A stretch of DNA of 64,000 nucleotides from Flavobacterium sp. Leaf82 (GTDB taxonomy: Bacteria > Bacteroidota > Bacteroidia > Flavobacteriales > Flavobacteriaceae), in NCBI RefSeq assembly GCF_001422725.1, contig NZ_LMMA01000033.1:244752-308751 (forward strand). Reading direction: 5' to 3'. The notes below the pieces were generated by a model. The model saw only the letters and a list, made by a program, of their open reading frames with translations. It was not told where the DNA came from and did no database searches. Made by a program: the position numbers and the translations under genes. How positions within the stretch are numbered: position 1 is the stretch's first letter; each line of letters begins with the position of its first letter. Shown one piece after another: positions 36,398-45,689 of the stretch.

Positions 36398-36832
36398 ATG
36401 ATAAAGAATATTTTAATTTTAGTTTTTTCAGGAATTGTCCTAATCTCATGCAATGCTTCTAAAACTTCAAAAAATGATTCTGTTTCGCAACTTGAAGGAA
36501 CATGGGAACTTAATTATATAACGGGACCAAGAATAACTTTTGACGGTTTGTATCCAAATAAAAAACCAACCATAACTTTTAATGTAAAAGAAAATCAGGT
36601 TTCCGGAAACAACAGCTGCAATTCTTTTACAGGAAAATTGAAAGTGACAGGGAATAAAATTGATTTTACCCAACCTATGGCTGTTACCAGAATGATGTGT
36701 ATTGATGCACAAGGTGAACCCATTTTTATGAGCACTTTACAAAAAATAACTTCATATGATGTTACCGATGATGGGAAAACGCTGAATTTTATTTCGGAAG
36801 ATATTGCGATGATGCGATTTACCAAAAAATAA
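36398..36832 (+). CDS. META-domain lipoprotein
   Basis: The 144-residue lipoprotein (signal ending in LISCNASK, Cys18) carries a META/HslJ-like domain: LEGTWELNYITGP, then GNNSCNSFTGKLKVTGNKIDFTQPMAVTRMMC with the characteristic GCNxxxG-like centre and a methionine pair. Such envelope proteins are linked in other bacteria to heat shock and novobiocin sensitivity. It starts a run of three rightward genes for secreted proteins spaced 34 and 72 bp apart. Confidence 0.88.
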   Translation: MIKNILILVFSGIVLISCNASKTSKNDSVSQLEGTWELNYITGPRITFDGLYPNKKPTITFNVKENQVSGNNSCNSFTGKLKVTGNKIDFTQPMAVTRMMCIDAQGEPIFMSTLQKITSYDVTDDGKTLNFISEDIAMMRFTKK

Positions 36833-36866
36833 AAATGCTTTTTAGTTCTACTTAAATATTTGTTTT

Positions 36867-37391
36867 ATGAAAACGAAACTATCTGTTTTACCAATACTGA
36901 TATTATGCTTTTTAAGTTTCGGTGTTTTTGCTCAGGAAAAAACAAAGAAGGAATTAAAAGCAGAAAGAGATTTAAAGAAACAAAAAGAAATTGAAGCTCT
37001 AATTGATTCCAAGAAATTTGATTTTGAAGCACAAAAAGCCAATCCGCAAGGAGGAAGGCTTATTTTTCTGGACTATAATACTTATTTTCTAAAGTTTAAT
37101 ACTGAAAAGACAACTTGTGATTTGCCCTTTTTTGGTCGGGGTTTTAATGTACCATACGGTGGCGATGGGGGAATAAAATTTGAAGGTTTGCCTGAAAATA
37201 TAAAAATTCAAAAAAATAAAAAAAATTATATCGTCAAGGCAACTGTCAGAGGTAAAGATGATTCATATGACTTAATGCTTTCTGTCTTTTTTGATGGCGG
37301 GGCAACACTTTCTATAAATAGCAATAACAGAGGGCCAATTTCTTATGATGGAGAAATCAGAGCACCTAAGGCTCAAGAAAGCAAAAAATAA
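36867..37391 (+). CDS. Secreted DUF4251-like protein
   Basis: The 174-residue protein has a signal peptide (MKTKLSVLPILILCFLSFGVFAQ) and a Lys/Glu-rich helix at about residues 25-45. A beta-rich domain follows (GGRLIFLDYNTYFLKFNTEKTTCDLPFFGRGFNVPYGGDGGIKFEG), in keeping with the DUF4251 family of Bacteroidota. The central Tyr/Gly-rich phrase is characteristic. It is predicted to be periplasmic; the function is unknown. Confidence 0.8.
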   Translation: MKTKLSVLPILILCFLSFGVFAQEKTKKELKAERDLKKQKEIEALIDSKKFDFEAQKANPQGGRLIFLDYNTYFLKFNTEKTTCDLPFFGRGFNVPYGGDGGIKFEGLPENIKIQKNKKNYIVKATVRGKDDSYDLMLSVFFDGGATLSINSNNRGPISYDGEIRAPKAQESKK

Positions 37392-37463
37392 GATTTCGTG
37401 TAAGAAAAATAAGTATATTTGATAGTGTATGAATTTTTTACAAACAAAATTAAATTTAAAACT

Positions 37464-37949
37464 ATGAAAAATTTTCTTCTTCTTATTTTTATGGCAATTG
37501 TCTCGTTTCCATCCTTTGCCCAATCTTCATTTAAGGAAGATGTTGATGTGCTGCAAAGTGTTTACGGCAAATCAAAAAGTGATCTTGTAAAACAGTATAT
37601 GAATTTGTCTGATACTCAAAGTGCTGCTTTTACTAAAGTGTATGATAATTACGAAACAGAACGTAAAGCCTTAGGTCAGGCAAAATTTCAGTTGATTAAT
37701 GATTATGCTGCAAATTATGCGACACTAACAGATGAAAAAGCAGATGAGTTGGCAAAAGGAACTTTAAAAAATCATTTGGCTTATGAAAAATTATACTCGA
37801 AAACTTATGGACAAGCTAAAAAAGCAGTTGGCGCCATAAATGCAGCGAAATTTCTTCAGTTAGAAGTTTATTTACAGACTATAATCCGTGCTGAAATCTT
37901 AGAATCTGTTCCTTTTATAGGAGAATTGGATAAATCAAAATTGCAATAA
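37464..37949 (+). CDS. Secreted helical protein
   Basis: I chose the ATG at 37464 (MKNFLLLIFMAIVSFPSFAQ), giving 161 residues with a signal peptide; the frame opens 15 codons earlier. The mature protein is alpha-helical (LVKQYMNLSDTQSAAFTKVYDNYETERKALGQAKFQLI), with a hint of the Spy/CpxP style seen at 23638-24096. There is no recognised domain. A perfect palindromic terminator follows. Confidence 0.7.
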   Translation: MKNFLLLIFMAIVSFPSFAQSSFKEDVDVLQSVYGKSKSDLVKQYMNLSDTQSAAFTKVYDNYETERKALGQAKFQLINDYAANYATLTDEKADELAKGTLKNHLAYEKLYSKTYGQAKKAVGAINAAKFLQLEVYLQTIIRAEILESVPFIGELDKSKLQ

Positions 37950-37961
37950 GTTATAAACATA

Positions 37962-37999
37962 AAAAAACGGTCGTTATAAATTTATAACGACCGTTTTTT
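37962..37999. terminator. Perfect palindromic bidirectional terminator
   Basis: AAAAAACGGTCGTTATAAA is followed at once by its exact complement, between convergent genes. Confidence 0.92.
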
Positions 38000-38008
38000 A
38001 TTTAAAGC

Positions 38009-39103
38009 TTATTTACTTGTTTTAACTTCATAAATTGCGTTTACCATTCCGTTTTGCGGACTATCTAAAGTAAGTTCCCAAAACATTATACCTCCTAATT
38101 TCTTAGATTTTACATATTCCGTTTTTTCCTTTATCGATTTTAGATCGTCTGATGTTGCAAAGGTTTTTGATGTCGCATTATACCAATATGGTGCTTTTGC
38201 TTTATCATCCCAAAAATATTTCCAGCCATTAGCTTCTGTATAAGTTGAAGCAAAGTTTTTAAAGTCAACACCCTGAATGTGTTCGCCCGCCTGATAAAGA
38301 CCATTGTTTATATTTTCTACATTTTTCCATGTTCTGGAATAAAAAGCGCCTCCAATAATTAATTTTTCTGCAGGAACTCCTTGTTTTATTAAGTAAGTAA
38401 CCGCTCTGTCTGTAGATTCTTCTTTTGCATTTGTACTGTATAATGGCGTATGATGTCCGGTAACTTTAGAATATCCGTTTACTAAATCGTAGCTCATAAT
38501 ATTGATACGATTTACTAATGGCGCTACGGTTTTCCAGTCTATAGATTCATCCAGATATTTTTGAAATCCTCCTGCCGCAAAACTCAATTCATACTTTTTA
38601 CCTAAAGTAGAACGCAAAATTTTAATTAATTCTGTAAAGTTAGGTTTATCAGCAGCTTGAAATAAATGTCCAGGCAGTCCCTCAATTGCAGGATATTCCC
38701 AATCTAAATCTAATCCATCTATTTTAAAATAATCACTCACTTCTTTTACTGATTTTGCAAAAGTTAATCTTCCTTCAGCTGTAGAAAATGCAGCAGAACA
38801 AGGCTCACAACCTCCCCAGCCACCAAGTGAAAGAATAATTTTAAGTTGCGGATTTTTAGCTTTTAAAGAAACCAGGTATTTAATTGTGGTAGAATCTTTA
38901 GGGGAATCTACACTTAGTTTTCCATCTTTTAAATGACAGAAACTAAAAATAATTTGATTCAATTTGTTTACTTCGTATTCGTTAATCAGTTTATCATCGC
39001 CAGTGTAATAAGCGATAATGTCAAATTTCTTGTTTTTCTGAGCAAAAATAGATGTAGATATCAGGCAAAGAAATAAAAGAGCAATTAGGTTAATTTGTTT
39101 CAT
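38009..39103 (-). CDS. Secreted GH18 chitinase-like glycosyl hydrolase
   Basis: The 364-residue enzyme has a signal peptide (MKQINLIALLFLCLISTSIFAQ). The GH18 catalytic signature DGLDLDWEYP lies near residue 128, with the acid Glu intact. SLGGWGGCEPCSAAF near 92 is the second conserved strand, and GGIMFWELTLDSPQNGM near 340 carries the closing Trp. It is expected to cleave chitin or chito-oligosaccharides, or peptidoglycan-type GlcNAc linkages. It has no carbohydrate-binding module or type IX secretion tail, so it is probably periplasmic or outer-membrane associated. Confidence 0.93.
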   Translation of the reverse strand: MKQINLIALLFLCLISTSIFAQKNKKFDIIAYYTGDDKLINEYEVNKLNQIIFSFCHLKDGKLSVDSPKDSTTIKYLVSLKAKNPQLKIILSLGGWGGCEPCSAAFSTAEGRLTFAKSVKEVSDYFKIDGLDLDWEYPAIEGLPGHLFQAADKPNFTELIKILRSTLGKKYELSFAAGGFQKYLDESIDWKTVAPLVNRINIMSYDLVNGYSKVTGHHTPLYSTNAKEESTDRAVTYLIKQGVPAEKLIIGGAFYSRTWKNVENINNGLYQAGEHIQGVDFKNFASTYTEANGWKYFWDDKAKAPYWYNATSKTFATSDDLKSIKEKTEYVKSKKLGGIMFWELTLDSPQNGMVNAIYEVKTSK

Positions 39104-39251
39104 TTTATATTTTTTGAAGTTTTAGAACGCTAAATATAAAACATTAGATTATAAATTTTGCTATTGATCTTGTATCAGAAATGCAATTTTAATAAAGATT
39201 TGTGAAATGAGATCGTAATATTGCGTCTCTACAAAAAAATGACAAAAAAAT

Positions 39252-39283
39252 AAACCCGCACTGTTTCGGATTAGTGCGGGTTT
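39252..39283 (-). terminator. Terminator of beta-oxidation cluster
   Basis: AAACCCGCACT pairs with AGTGCGGGTTT, followed on the minus strand by a T-rich stretch. Confidence 0.88.
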
Positions 39284-39315
39284 AAACAAATTAAAAGCTA
39301 AAAACTATTTTTATA

Positions 39316-41121
39316 TTAGAAGCAGTATTCGTTTTCTGCAACTAATTTAGATGTAATAACCTCTCTTAAAGCTACAACATTAGGATTGTTTGTGTATTTT
39401 GTAAAACGTTTAAGTCCCATTAACATCATACGTTGTTCGTCTCCTTCAGCAAAAGAAATGATTCCTTCTTTTCCTCTTGAGTTTACGATATCTACAGCTT
39501 TGTATAAGTATAATTTTGCCATTGCAATTTGCTCTTGTACTTTATCTTCACCTTGATTTTTAGCTAATTTTTCAGTTCTAAGAATAGTACTTTCAGCCAT
39601 ATAGATTTCGATTAAGATATCAGAAGCAGCCATTAATAGCTGTTGGTGAGAATCTAAATCCGGTCCGTATTTTTGAACAGCGCTACCGGCAACCATTAAG
39701 AAAACTTTCTTAAGATTAGCGATAATTCCTTTTTCTTCAGCAAATAATTCAGAGAAATCAGGAGTATCAAAAGATGGAATTCCCATTAATTCTTCCTGAA
39801 CTTTCATTGCTGGTCCAAGTAAATCAACGTGACCTTTCATCGCTTTTTTGATCAACATACCTACAGAAAGCATTCTGTTGATTTCGTTTGTTCCTTCGTA
39901 GATACGAGCGATACGAGCATCTCTCCAGGCACTTTCCATTGGAGTGTCTTCAGAGAATCCCATTCCACCAAAAATCTGAATTCCTTCGTCAGCACAAGAT
40001 TGTACGTCTTCAGAAACTGCAACTTTCAGGATAGAACATTCGATAGCATATTCTTCAACACCTTTTAATTCAGCTTCCTGATGCGTAGTTCCTTCAGCTT
40101 CACGAGCAGCGATTCTGTCTTCGATATCTTTTGCAGCACGGTAAGAAGCACTTTCTCCAGCGTATGCATTAGTTGCCATTTCAGCTAATTTAGAACGGAT
40201 AGCTCCAAAAGATGAAATTGCAGTATTGAACTGGATTCTTTCGTTCGCATATTTTACTGCATTTGAAGTTACTCTACGTTGCGCATCTAAACAAGCAGCT
40301 GCCAATTTAATACGACCAACATTTAAAGCGTTCATTGCAATTTTGAAACCGTTTCCTCTTTCAGATAACATGTTTTCAACAGGAACTTTTGTATCATTGA
40401 AGAAAACCTGACGAGTAGATGAAGCACGGATTCCTAATTTATGCTCTTCTTCATTCATAGAAATTCCGTTAGACGGATCGTTTTCTACGATGAAACCTGT
40501 AATATTTTTATCATCACCAATACGGGCAAAAACGATGAAAACGCTACAGAAACCTGCATTCGAAATCCACATTTTTTGTCCGGTAATTTTATAATGCGTT
40601 CCGTCTTCAGATAAAACAGCTTTTGTTTTTCCTGAGTTAGCATCAGATCCTGCACCTGGTTCAGTCAAGCAATAAGCTCCAAACCATTCTCCGGAAGCCA
40701 ATTTAGGAACGTATTTTTTCTTTTGTTCTTCAGATCCATAAAGAGTAATTGGCATAGTTCCAATACCTGTATGAGCACCAAAAGCAGTTGAGAACGATCC
40801 TGTAGCACCAGAAATGTAATCACAAACTAACATTGTAGATACGAATCCCATTCCTAATCCACCGTATTCCTCAGGAACCGCAACTCCCAGAAGTCCAAGT
40901 TCACCAGCTTTACGCATAGATGATTCAGTATAAGCATAATCTTTTTTCTCAAAACGATCTTTGTGTGCCCATAATTCTTTGTCAACGAACTCTTTTACAG
41001 AGTCACGCATCATTAACTGCTCTTCCGAAAAATCTTCTGGTGTAAAGACATCTTCGCATTTTGTTTCCTTAACTAAAAACTGACCACCACGGGTTACGTT
41101 TTTTTCGATTGTATCTGCCAT
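39316..41121 (-). CDS. Acyl-CoA dehydrogenase
   Basis: The 601-residue FAD enzyme has GAYCLTEPGAGSDANSGKT near residue 150 and GQKMWISNAGFCSVFIVFARI near 180 as the FAD/acyl contact segments. ARIYEGTNEINRMLS near 410 carries the catalytic Glu. The length exceeds that of short-chain members; the extra C-terminal 170 residues are helical, as in very-long-chain-type dehydrogenases. It is last in the cluster after thiolase and the FadN-like enzyme, and introduces the trans-2 double bond in beta-oxidation. Confidence 0.95.
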   Translation of the reverse strand: MADTIEKNVTRGGQFLVKETKCEDVFTPEDFSEEQLMMRDSVKEFVDKELWAHKDRFEKKDYAYTESSMRKAGELGLLGVAVPEEYGGLGMGFVSTMLVCDYISGATGSFSTAFGAHTGIGTMPITLYGSEEQKKKYVPKLASGEWFGAYCLTEPGAGSDANSGKTKAVLSEDGTHYKITGQKMWISNAGFCSVFIVFARIGDDKNITGFIVENDPSNGISMNEEEHKLGIRASSTRQVFFNDTKVPVENMLSERGNGFKIAMNALNVGRIKLAAACLDAQRRVTSNAVKYANERIQFNTAISSFGAIRSKLAEMATNAYAGESASYRAAKDIEDRIAAREAEGTTHQEAELKGVEEYAIECSILKVAVSEDVQSCADEGIQIFGGMGFSEDTPMESAWRDARIARIYEGTNEINRMLSVGMLIKKAMKGHVDLLGPAMKVQEELMGIPSFDTPDFSELFAEEKGIIANLKKVFLMVAGSAVQKYGPDLDSHQQLLMAASDILIEIYMAESTILRTEKLAKNQGEDKVQEQIAMAKLYLYKAVDIVNSRGKEGIISFAEGDEQRMMLMGLKRFTKYTNNPNVVALREVITSKLVAENEYCF

Positions 41122-41169
41122 TGCTTTTTGTTTTTGTATGTTTTTTATTTATGTTTTTTGTACACAATC

Positions 41170-41258
41170 TTGTCATTGCGAGGAACGAAGCAACCGCACT
41201 TGCAAAATAAAACTTTGTGCAATTGTTAGCGAGGTTGCTTCGTTCCTCGCAATGACAA
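41170..41258. repeat. 26-bp inverted repeat between beta-oxidation genes
   Basis: The arm at 41170-41195 (core GTCATTGCGAGGAACGAAGC) is perfectly complementary to 41233-41258, with a 37-nt loop. It is of the TTGCGAGGAACGAAG type that is dispersed in many Bacteroidota genomes. It lies inside the presumed transcript between thiolase and acyl-CoA dehydrogenase genes and could affect the mRNA there. Confidence 0.92.
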
Positions 41259-41293
41259 ACTGAACGTGTACTTTACTTAATAATATTCTCTTT

Positions 41294-42475
41294 TTAAAGA
41301 ACCTCGTAAATCCCAGCACTTCCTTGCCCAGTTCCCACACACATAGAAACGATTCCGTATTTGTTACCTCTGCGTTTCATTTCGTCGAATAACTGAACAG
41401 AAAGTTTAGCACCAGTACAACCCAGAGGATGTCCTAGAGCGATTGCTCCACCGTTTACGTTTACGATTTCCGGGTTAATGTTTAATTCGCGAGTTACTGC
41501 TAAAGCTTGTGAAGCAAAAGCCTCGTTTAATTCAATTAACTCGATATCGTTCAATGTTAATCCAGCTTGTTTCAATGCTTTCGGAATTGCTTTTACAGGA
41601 CCAATACCCATAATTCTTGGCTCAACACCAGAAGAAGCAAAGTTTACAAGTCTTGCAATTGGCTCAAGGTTTAATTCTTTTACCATATCCTCACTCATGA
41701 TTAAAACAAAAGCAGCACCATCACTCATTTGAGAAGAGTTTCCGGCAGTTACACTTCCGTCAGCAGCAAAAACAGGTCTTAATCCCGCTAAAGCAGCAAC
41801 AGAAGTTCCGGCTCTTGGACCTTCGTCTTGTTTTACAACATAAGATTTAGTTTCTTTTTTACCATTTTCATTGATGAAAGTCTGTTCAACAGTAATCGGA
41901 ACGATTTGTTTGTCGAATTTTCCTTCAGCCTGAGCTTTCAAAGCTTTCATATGAGAGTTATAAGCAAACTCATCCTGATCTTCTCTTGAAATTTTAAATT
42001 GATTAGCAACCGCTTCCGCAGTTAAACCCATTCCCCAATAGTAATCTTCGTGACCTGCAGCAGCAACTTTATAATCCGGAGTTGGTTTGTAACCTCCCAT
42101 CGGAATAAAACTCATACTTTCTGCACCACCAGCAATGATACAATCTGCCATTCCTGATTGGATTTTAGCAGTTGCCATTCCTATAGTTTCTAATCCAGAT
42201 GCGCAATAACGGTTAACTGTTACACCAGGAACATCCTCAACTTTTAATCCCATAAGAGAGATCAAACGACCAACGTTAAGTCCTTGTTCAGCTTCCGGCA
42301 TGGCATTTCCTACCATAACGTCATCAATACGTTTTTTGTCAAAATCAGGCAACTCATCCATCATAAACTGAATGGTTTCTGCAGCTAATTCATCAGGTCT
42401 TTTAAATCTAAAAACCCCTTTTGGTGCTTTTCCTACCGCAGTACGGTAAGCTTTTACTATATATGCTGTTTTCAT
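41294..42475 (-). CDS. fadA: Acetyl-CoA C-acyltransferase (thiolase)
   Basis: This 393-residue thiolase has the acyl-carrying Cys in VNRYCASGLETIGMA near residue 90. NGGAIALGHPLGCTGA carries the active His near 348, and CVGTGQGSAGIYE carries the second Cys near 380. It cleaves 3-ketoacyl-CoA in the last beta-oxidation step. It sits 93 bp downstream of the FadN-like gene and upstream of the dehydrogenase; all three run leftward behind a MarR regulator. Confidence 0.95.
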   Translation of the reverse strand: MKTAYIVKAYRTAVGKAPKGVFRFKRPDELAAETIQFMMDELPDFDKKRIDDVMVGNAMPEAEQGLNVGRLISLMGLKVEDVPGVTVNRYCASGLETIGMATAKIQSGMADCIIAGGAESMSFIPMGGYKPTPDYKVAAAGHEDYYWGMGLTAEAVANQFKISREDQDEFAYNSHMKALKAQAEGKFDKQIVPITVEQTFINENGKKETKSYVVKQDEGPRAGTSVAALAGLRPVFAADGSVTAGNSSQMSDGAAFVLIMSEDMVKELNLEPIARLVNFASSGVEPRIMGIGPVKAIPKALKQAGLTLNDIELIELNEAFASQALAVTRELNINPEIVNVNGGAIALGHPLGCTGAKLSVQLFDEMKRRGNKYGIVSMCVGTGQGSAGIYEVL

Positions 42476-42568
42476 TTGTTTTGTTTTTTAAGAGTATAGA
42501 AGATAGAGTATAGAAAATAGACTTTACTAAGTCTGAAAATCTATATTCTATTCTCTTTGTTCTATTTT

Positions 42569-44959
42569 CTAATTTCTAAGTGGTTTTCCTTTAGTTAACA
42601 TATATTGAATTCTTTCTAAAGTCTTACGTTCAGTACATAAACTCAAGAAAGCTTCACGTTCGATATCTAATAAATATTGTTCAGATACTAAAGTCGCTTC
42701 AGATAAATCACCACCAGCCATTACGTAAGCAAGTTTGTTAGCGATTTTCTTGTCGTGCTCAGAAATGTATTTTCCAGCTTCCATTTGATCCGTTCCAACT
42801 AAGAACATTCCAAGAGCTTGTTTTCCTAATACTTTCACATCAGTTCTTCTGATAGGTTGTGTATAACCAGCTTCTGCCATTAATAAAGCATGTTTTTTAG
42901 CTTCAGCGATCTGACGATCTTTGTTTACTACGATAACGTCCTTTCCATGTTGAAGAAGTCCGGTATCAAAAGCTTCATAACCAGAAGTTGAAACTTTTGC
43001 CATAGCGATTGTTAAGAAATATTCCTGAAGAACGTTCAATTCCACATCATTTTTGCGGAATAAATCTGAAGCTCTCAAAGCCATTTCTTTAGATCCACCA
43101 CCACCAGGAAGTACACCAACACCAAATTCAACTAATCCCATATACGTTTCAGCAGCAGCAACCACTTTATCAGCGTGTAAGCTCATTTCGCATCCACCAC
43201 CAAAAGTCATTCCGTGAGGTGCTACAACAACTGGAATAGAAGAATAACGAACGCGCATCATCGTGTCCTGGAACATTTTGATAGCCATGTTCAACTCATC
43301 ATATTCCTGCTCAACTGCCATCATGAAAATCATTCCGATATTAGCTCCGACAGAGAAATTCGCTGCCTGATTACCAATAACTAAACCTTGATATTCTTTT
43401 TCAGATAAGTCGATTGCTTTATTGATAGCCTGAAGTACATCGCCACCAATTGTATTCATTTTAGATTGGAATTCTAAGTTTAAGATTCCATCTCCTAAGT
43501 CCTGAATAATTGCACCACTATTACTCCAAACTTTTTTGCTTTCGCGAATGTTGTTTAGGATAATAAAGGAATCTTGTCCAGGAACTTTAGTTTGTGATTT
43601 TGTTGGAATGTTATAGAAATAAGTAGCTCCTTCTTTTACAGAATAGAAACTTTCGCTTCCAGAAGCTAGCATTTCAGTAACCCACGCAGCTGGTTCAAGA
43701 CCTTCTGTTTTCATGATTTCGATTCCGTTGGCAACACCAATAGCGTCCCAAATTTCGAATGGACCATTTTCCCATCCAAAACCAGCTTTCATCGCATCAT
43801 CAATTTTGAATAATTCGTCAGAGATTTCAGGAATTCTGTTTGACACATAAGCAAACATACCTGAGAAACTCTTACGGTAGAATTCACCCGCTTTGTCTTT
43901 TCCTTTCACCAAAACTTTAAAACGGTTGATAGGTTTATCAATAGTTTTAGTAAGTTCAAGCGTAGCAAAATTTGCTTTTTTAGCAGCGCGGTATTCTAAT
44001 GTATCTAAGTCTAAAGAAAGAATATCTTTATCTACTTTTTTATAAAAACCTTGTCCAGTTTTACTTCCCAACCATTTATTCTCCATCATTTTGTTTACAA
44101 AATCAGGAAGTTTAAACAATTCATGTTGTTCGTCGTTAGGGCAGTTTTCATAAATACCATTGGCAACGTGTACCAAAGTATCTAAACCAACAACGTCAAC
44201 TGTACGGAAAGTAGCCGATTTTGGACGACCAATAACCGGTCCAGTCAATTTATCAACTTCTTCAATCGTTAATCCCATTTCTTTAACCAAGTGGAATAAA
44301 CTTTGGATTCCGTAAATACCAATTCTGTTTCCAATAAACGCAGGAGTATCTTTAGCAACAACAGATGTTTTTCCTAAAAATTTAGATCCGTATTCGTTTA
44401 AGAAATCCAATACTTCAGTTGCCGTTTTTGGACCAGGAATAATTTCAAATAACTTTAAGTAACGCGCAGGGTTAAAAAAGTGAGTTCCGCAGAAGTGTTG
44501 TTGAAAATCTTCGCTTCTTCCTTCGCTCATAAAATGAATTGGAATACCAGAAGTGTTTGAAGTAACCAAAGTTCCCGGTTTACGGAATTTCTCGATTTGC
44601 TCAAAAACTAATTTTTTGATATCCAAACGCTCTACAACAACCTCGATAATCCAATCAACATTGGCAATTTTTGCCATATCATCAGTTGTATTTCCAGTCG
44701 TGATTCTGTTAGCAAATTTTTGACTGTAAATAGGAGATGGTTTCGATTTTAATGAATTCGCCAAGTGCTCGTTTACCACACGGTTGCGAACAACTTTACT
44801 TTCAAGCGTTAATCCTTTTTTAGTTTCAGCATCTGTCAACTCGCGGGGTACGATGTCAAGCAGTAAAACTTCAACACCAATATTGGCAAAATGACAAGCT
44901 ATTCCTGAACCCATAATTCCGGATCCAATTACAGCAACTTTTTTAATTGTGCGTTTCAT
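42569..44959 (-). CDS. fadN: Bifunctional 3-hydroxyacyl-CoA dehydrogenase / enoyl-CoA hydratase
   Basis: The 796-residue protein starts with a NAD-binding Rossmann fold (VAVIGSGIMGSGIACHFANIGVEVLLLDI). 3HCDH segments follow (SNTSGIPIHFMSEG, HFCGTHFFNPARYLKLFEIIPG). An enoyl-CoA hydratase domain occupies about residues 480-700 (LVIGNQAANFSVGANIGM; GMTFGGGCEMSLHADKV). The order dehydrogenase-then-hydratase is that of B. subtilis FadN, reversed relative to E. coli FadB. It catalyses hydration and oxidation of enoyl-CoA. It is the first enzyme gene after the MarR regulator (50-bp gap). Confidence 0.93.
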   Translation of the reverse strand: MKRTIKKVAVIGSGIMGSGIACHFANIGVEVLLLDIVPRELTDAETKKGLTLESKVVRNRVVNEHLANSLKSKPSPIYSQKFANRITTGNTTDDMAKIANVDWIIEVVVERLDIKKLVFEQIEKFRKPGTLVTSNTSGIPIHFMSEGRSEDFQQHFCGTHFFNPARYLKLFEIIPGPKTATEVLDFLNEYGSKFLGKTSVVAKDTPAFIGNRIGIYGIQSLFHLVKEMGLTIEEVDKLTGPVIGRPKSATFRTVDVVGLDTLVHVANGIYENCPNDEQHELFKLPDFVNKMMENKWLGSKTGQGFYKKVDKDILSLDLDTLEYRAAKKANFATLELTKTIDKPINRFKVLVKGKDKAGEFYRKSFSGMFAYVSNRIPEISDELFKIDDAMKAGFGWENGPFEIWDAIGVANGIEIMKTEGLEPAAWVTEMLASGSESFYSVKEGATYFYNIPTKSQTKVPGQDSFIILNNIRESKKVWSNSGAIIQDLGDGILNLEFQSKMNTIGGDVLQAINKAIDLSEKEYQGLVIGNQAANFSVGANIGMIFMMAVEQEYDELNMAIKMFQDTMMRVRYSSIPVVVAPHGMTFGGGCEMSLHADKVVAAAETYMGLVEFGVGVLPGGGGSKEMALRASDLFRKNDVELNVLQEYFLTIAMAKVSTSGYEAFDTGLLQHGKDVIVVNKDRQIAEAKKHALLMAEAGYTQPIRRTDVKVLGKQALGMFLVGTDQMEAGKYISEHDKKIANKLAYVMAGGDLSEATLVSEQYLLDIEREAFLSLCTERKTLERIQYMLTKGKPLRN

Positions 44960-45009
44960 ATTTGTTAATGTTTGTTTGTATTGAATTTGAAATATCCTCT
45001 TTAAATAGG

Positions 45010-45468
45010 TTATTCATTTTCTAATTTTTCTGTTTGATTAAATATGTTTTTGTCCTGAATTAATTCATTTATGATTTCAGAAACTTCGATAAAATGTTTC
45101 AGTTTTTCGTCTGAAACATGTTTTCTGATTGTTTCATTAAATTTCAGAACCGTATTTTTAGATAAATCTCTTTTTTCTTTTCCAAATTCGGTCAGGTAAA
45201 TCAAAACACCGCGACCATCCGTTGGGTTTTTTTTGCGAACAATCAAACCTTTGTCTTCCATCGATTTCAAGGTTCTGGTAAGGCTTGTAGCTTCCATTCC
45301 CATTCTTGGACCCAAAGCTGTCGATGGAGTCCCGTCTTCCTTATCAATACTCAAAAGTGCAAATCCGGTTGCCATTGTCGCATCGTATTTGGCTGCTTCT
45401 TCGTTGTACATTCTTGATACAGCTTGCCAGGTAGCTCGCAAAATATAATCTATTGTTTTCTCTTTCAT
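45010..45468 (-). CDS. MarR-family transcriptional regulator
   Basis: This 152-residue winged-helix protein has the MarR centre MGMEATSLTRTLKSMEDKGLIVRKKNPTDGRGVLIYLTEFG (about residues 54-97), with the wing residues DGR. The N-terminal and C-terminal helices make the dimer. It precedes the beta-oxidation genes in the same direction, so it is likely their acyl-CoA-responsive repressor. The ligand is inferred from context. Confidence 0.9.
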   Translation of the reverse strand: MKEKTIDYILRATWQAVSRMYNEEAAKYDATMATGFALLSIDKEDGTPSTALGPRMGMEATSLTRTLKSMEDKGLIVRKKNPTDGRGVLIYLTEFGKEKRDLSKNTVLKFNETIRKHVSDEKLKHFIEVSEIINELIQDKNIFNQTEKLENE

Positions 45469-45689
45469 ATGTAACTATATCGATTTCAAATATAATCAAA
45501 AAATACTATGCATGCATATTAATTTATGATAAATTTTTGGTTAGTAAAAAAATATCTCTGATTTAGAGTGGTTTATGGTTTAATTTTAATTGAAATATAC
45601 TATTCTTTTTTGTGATTTTAACAATTTTTATGCTGTAAAAATTATTTTATGGTTTTAAATTAAGATTTAATTCCGCAATTTGTAAAAAA

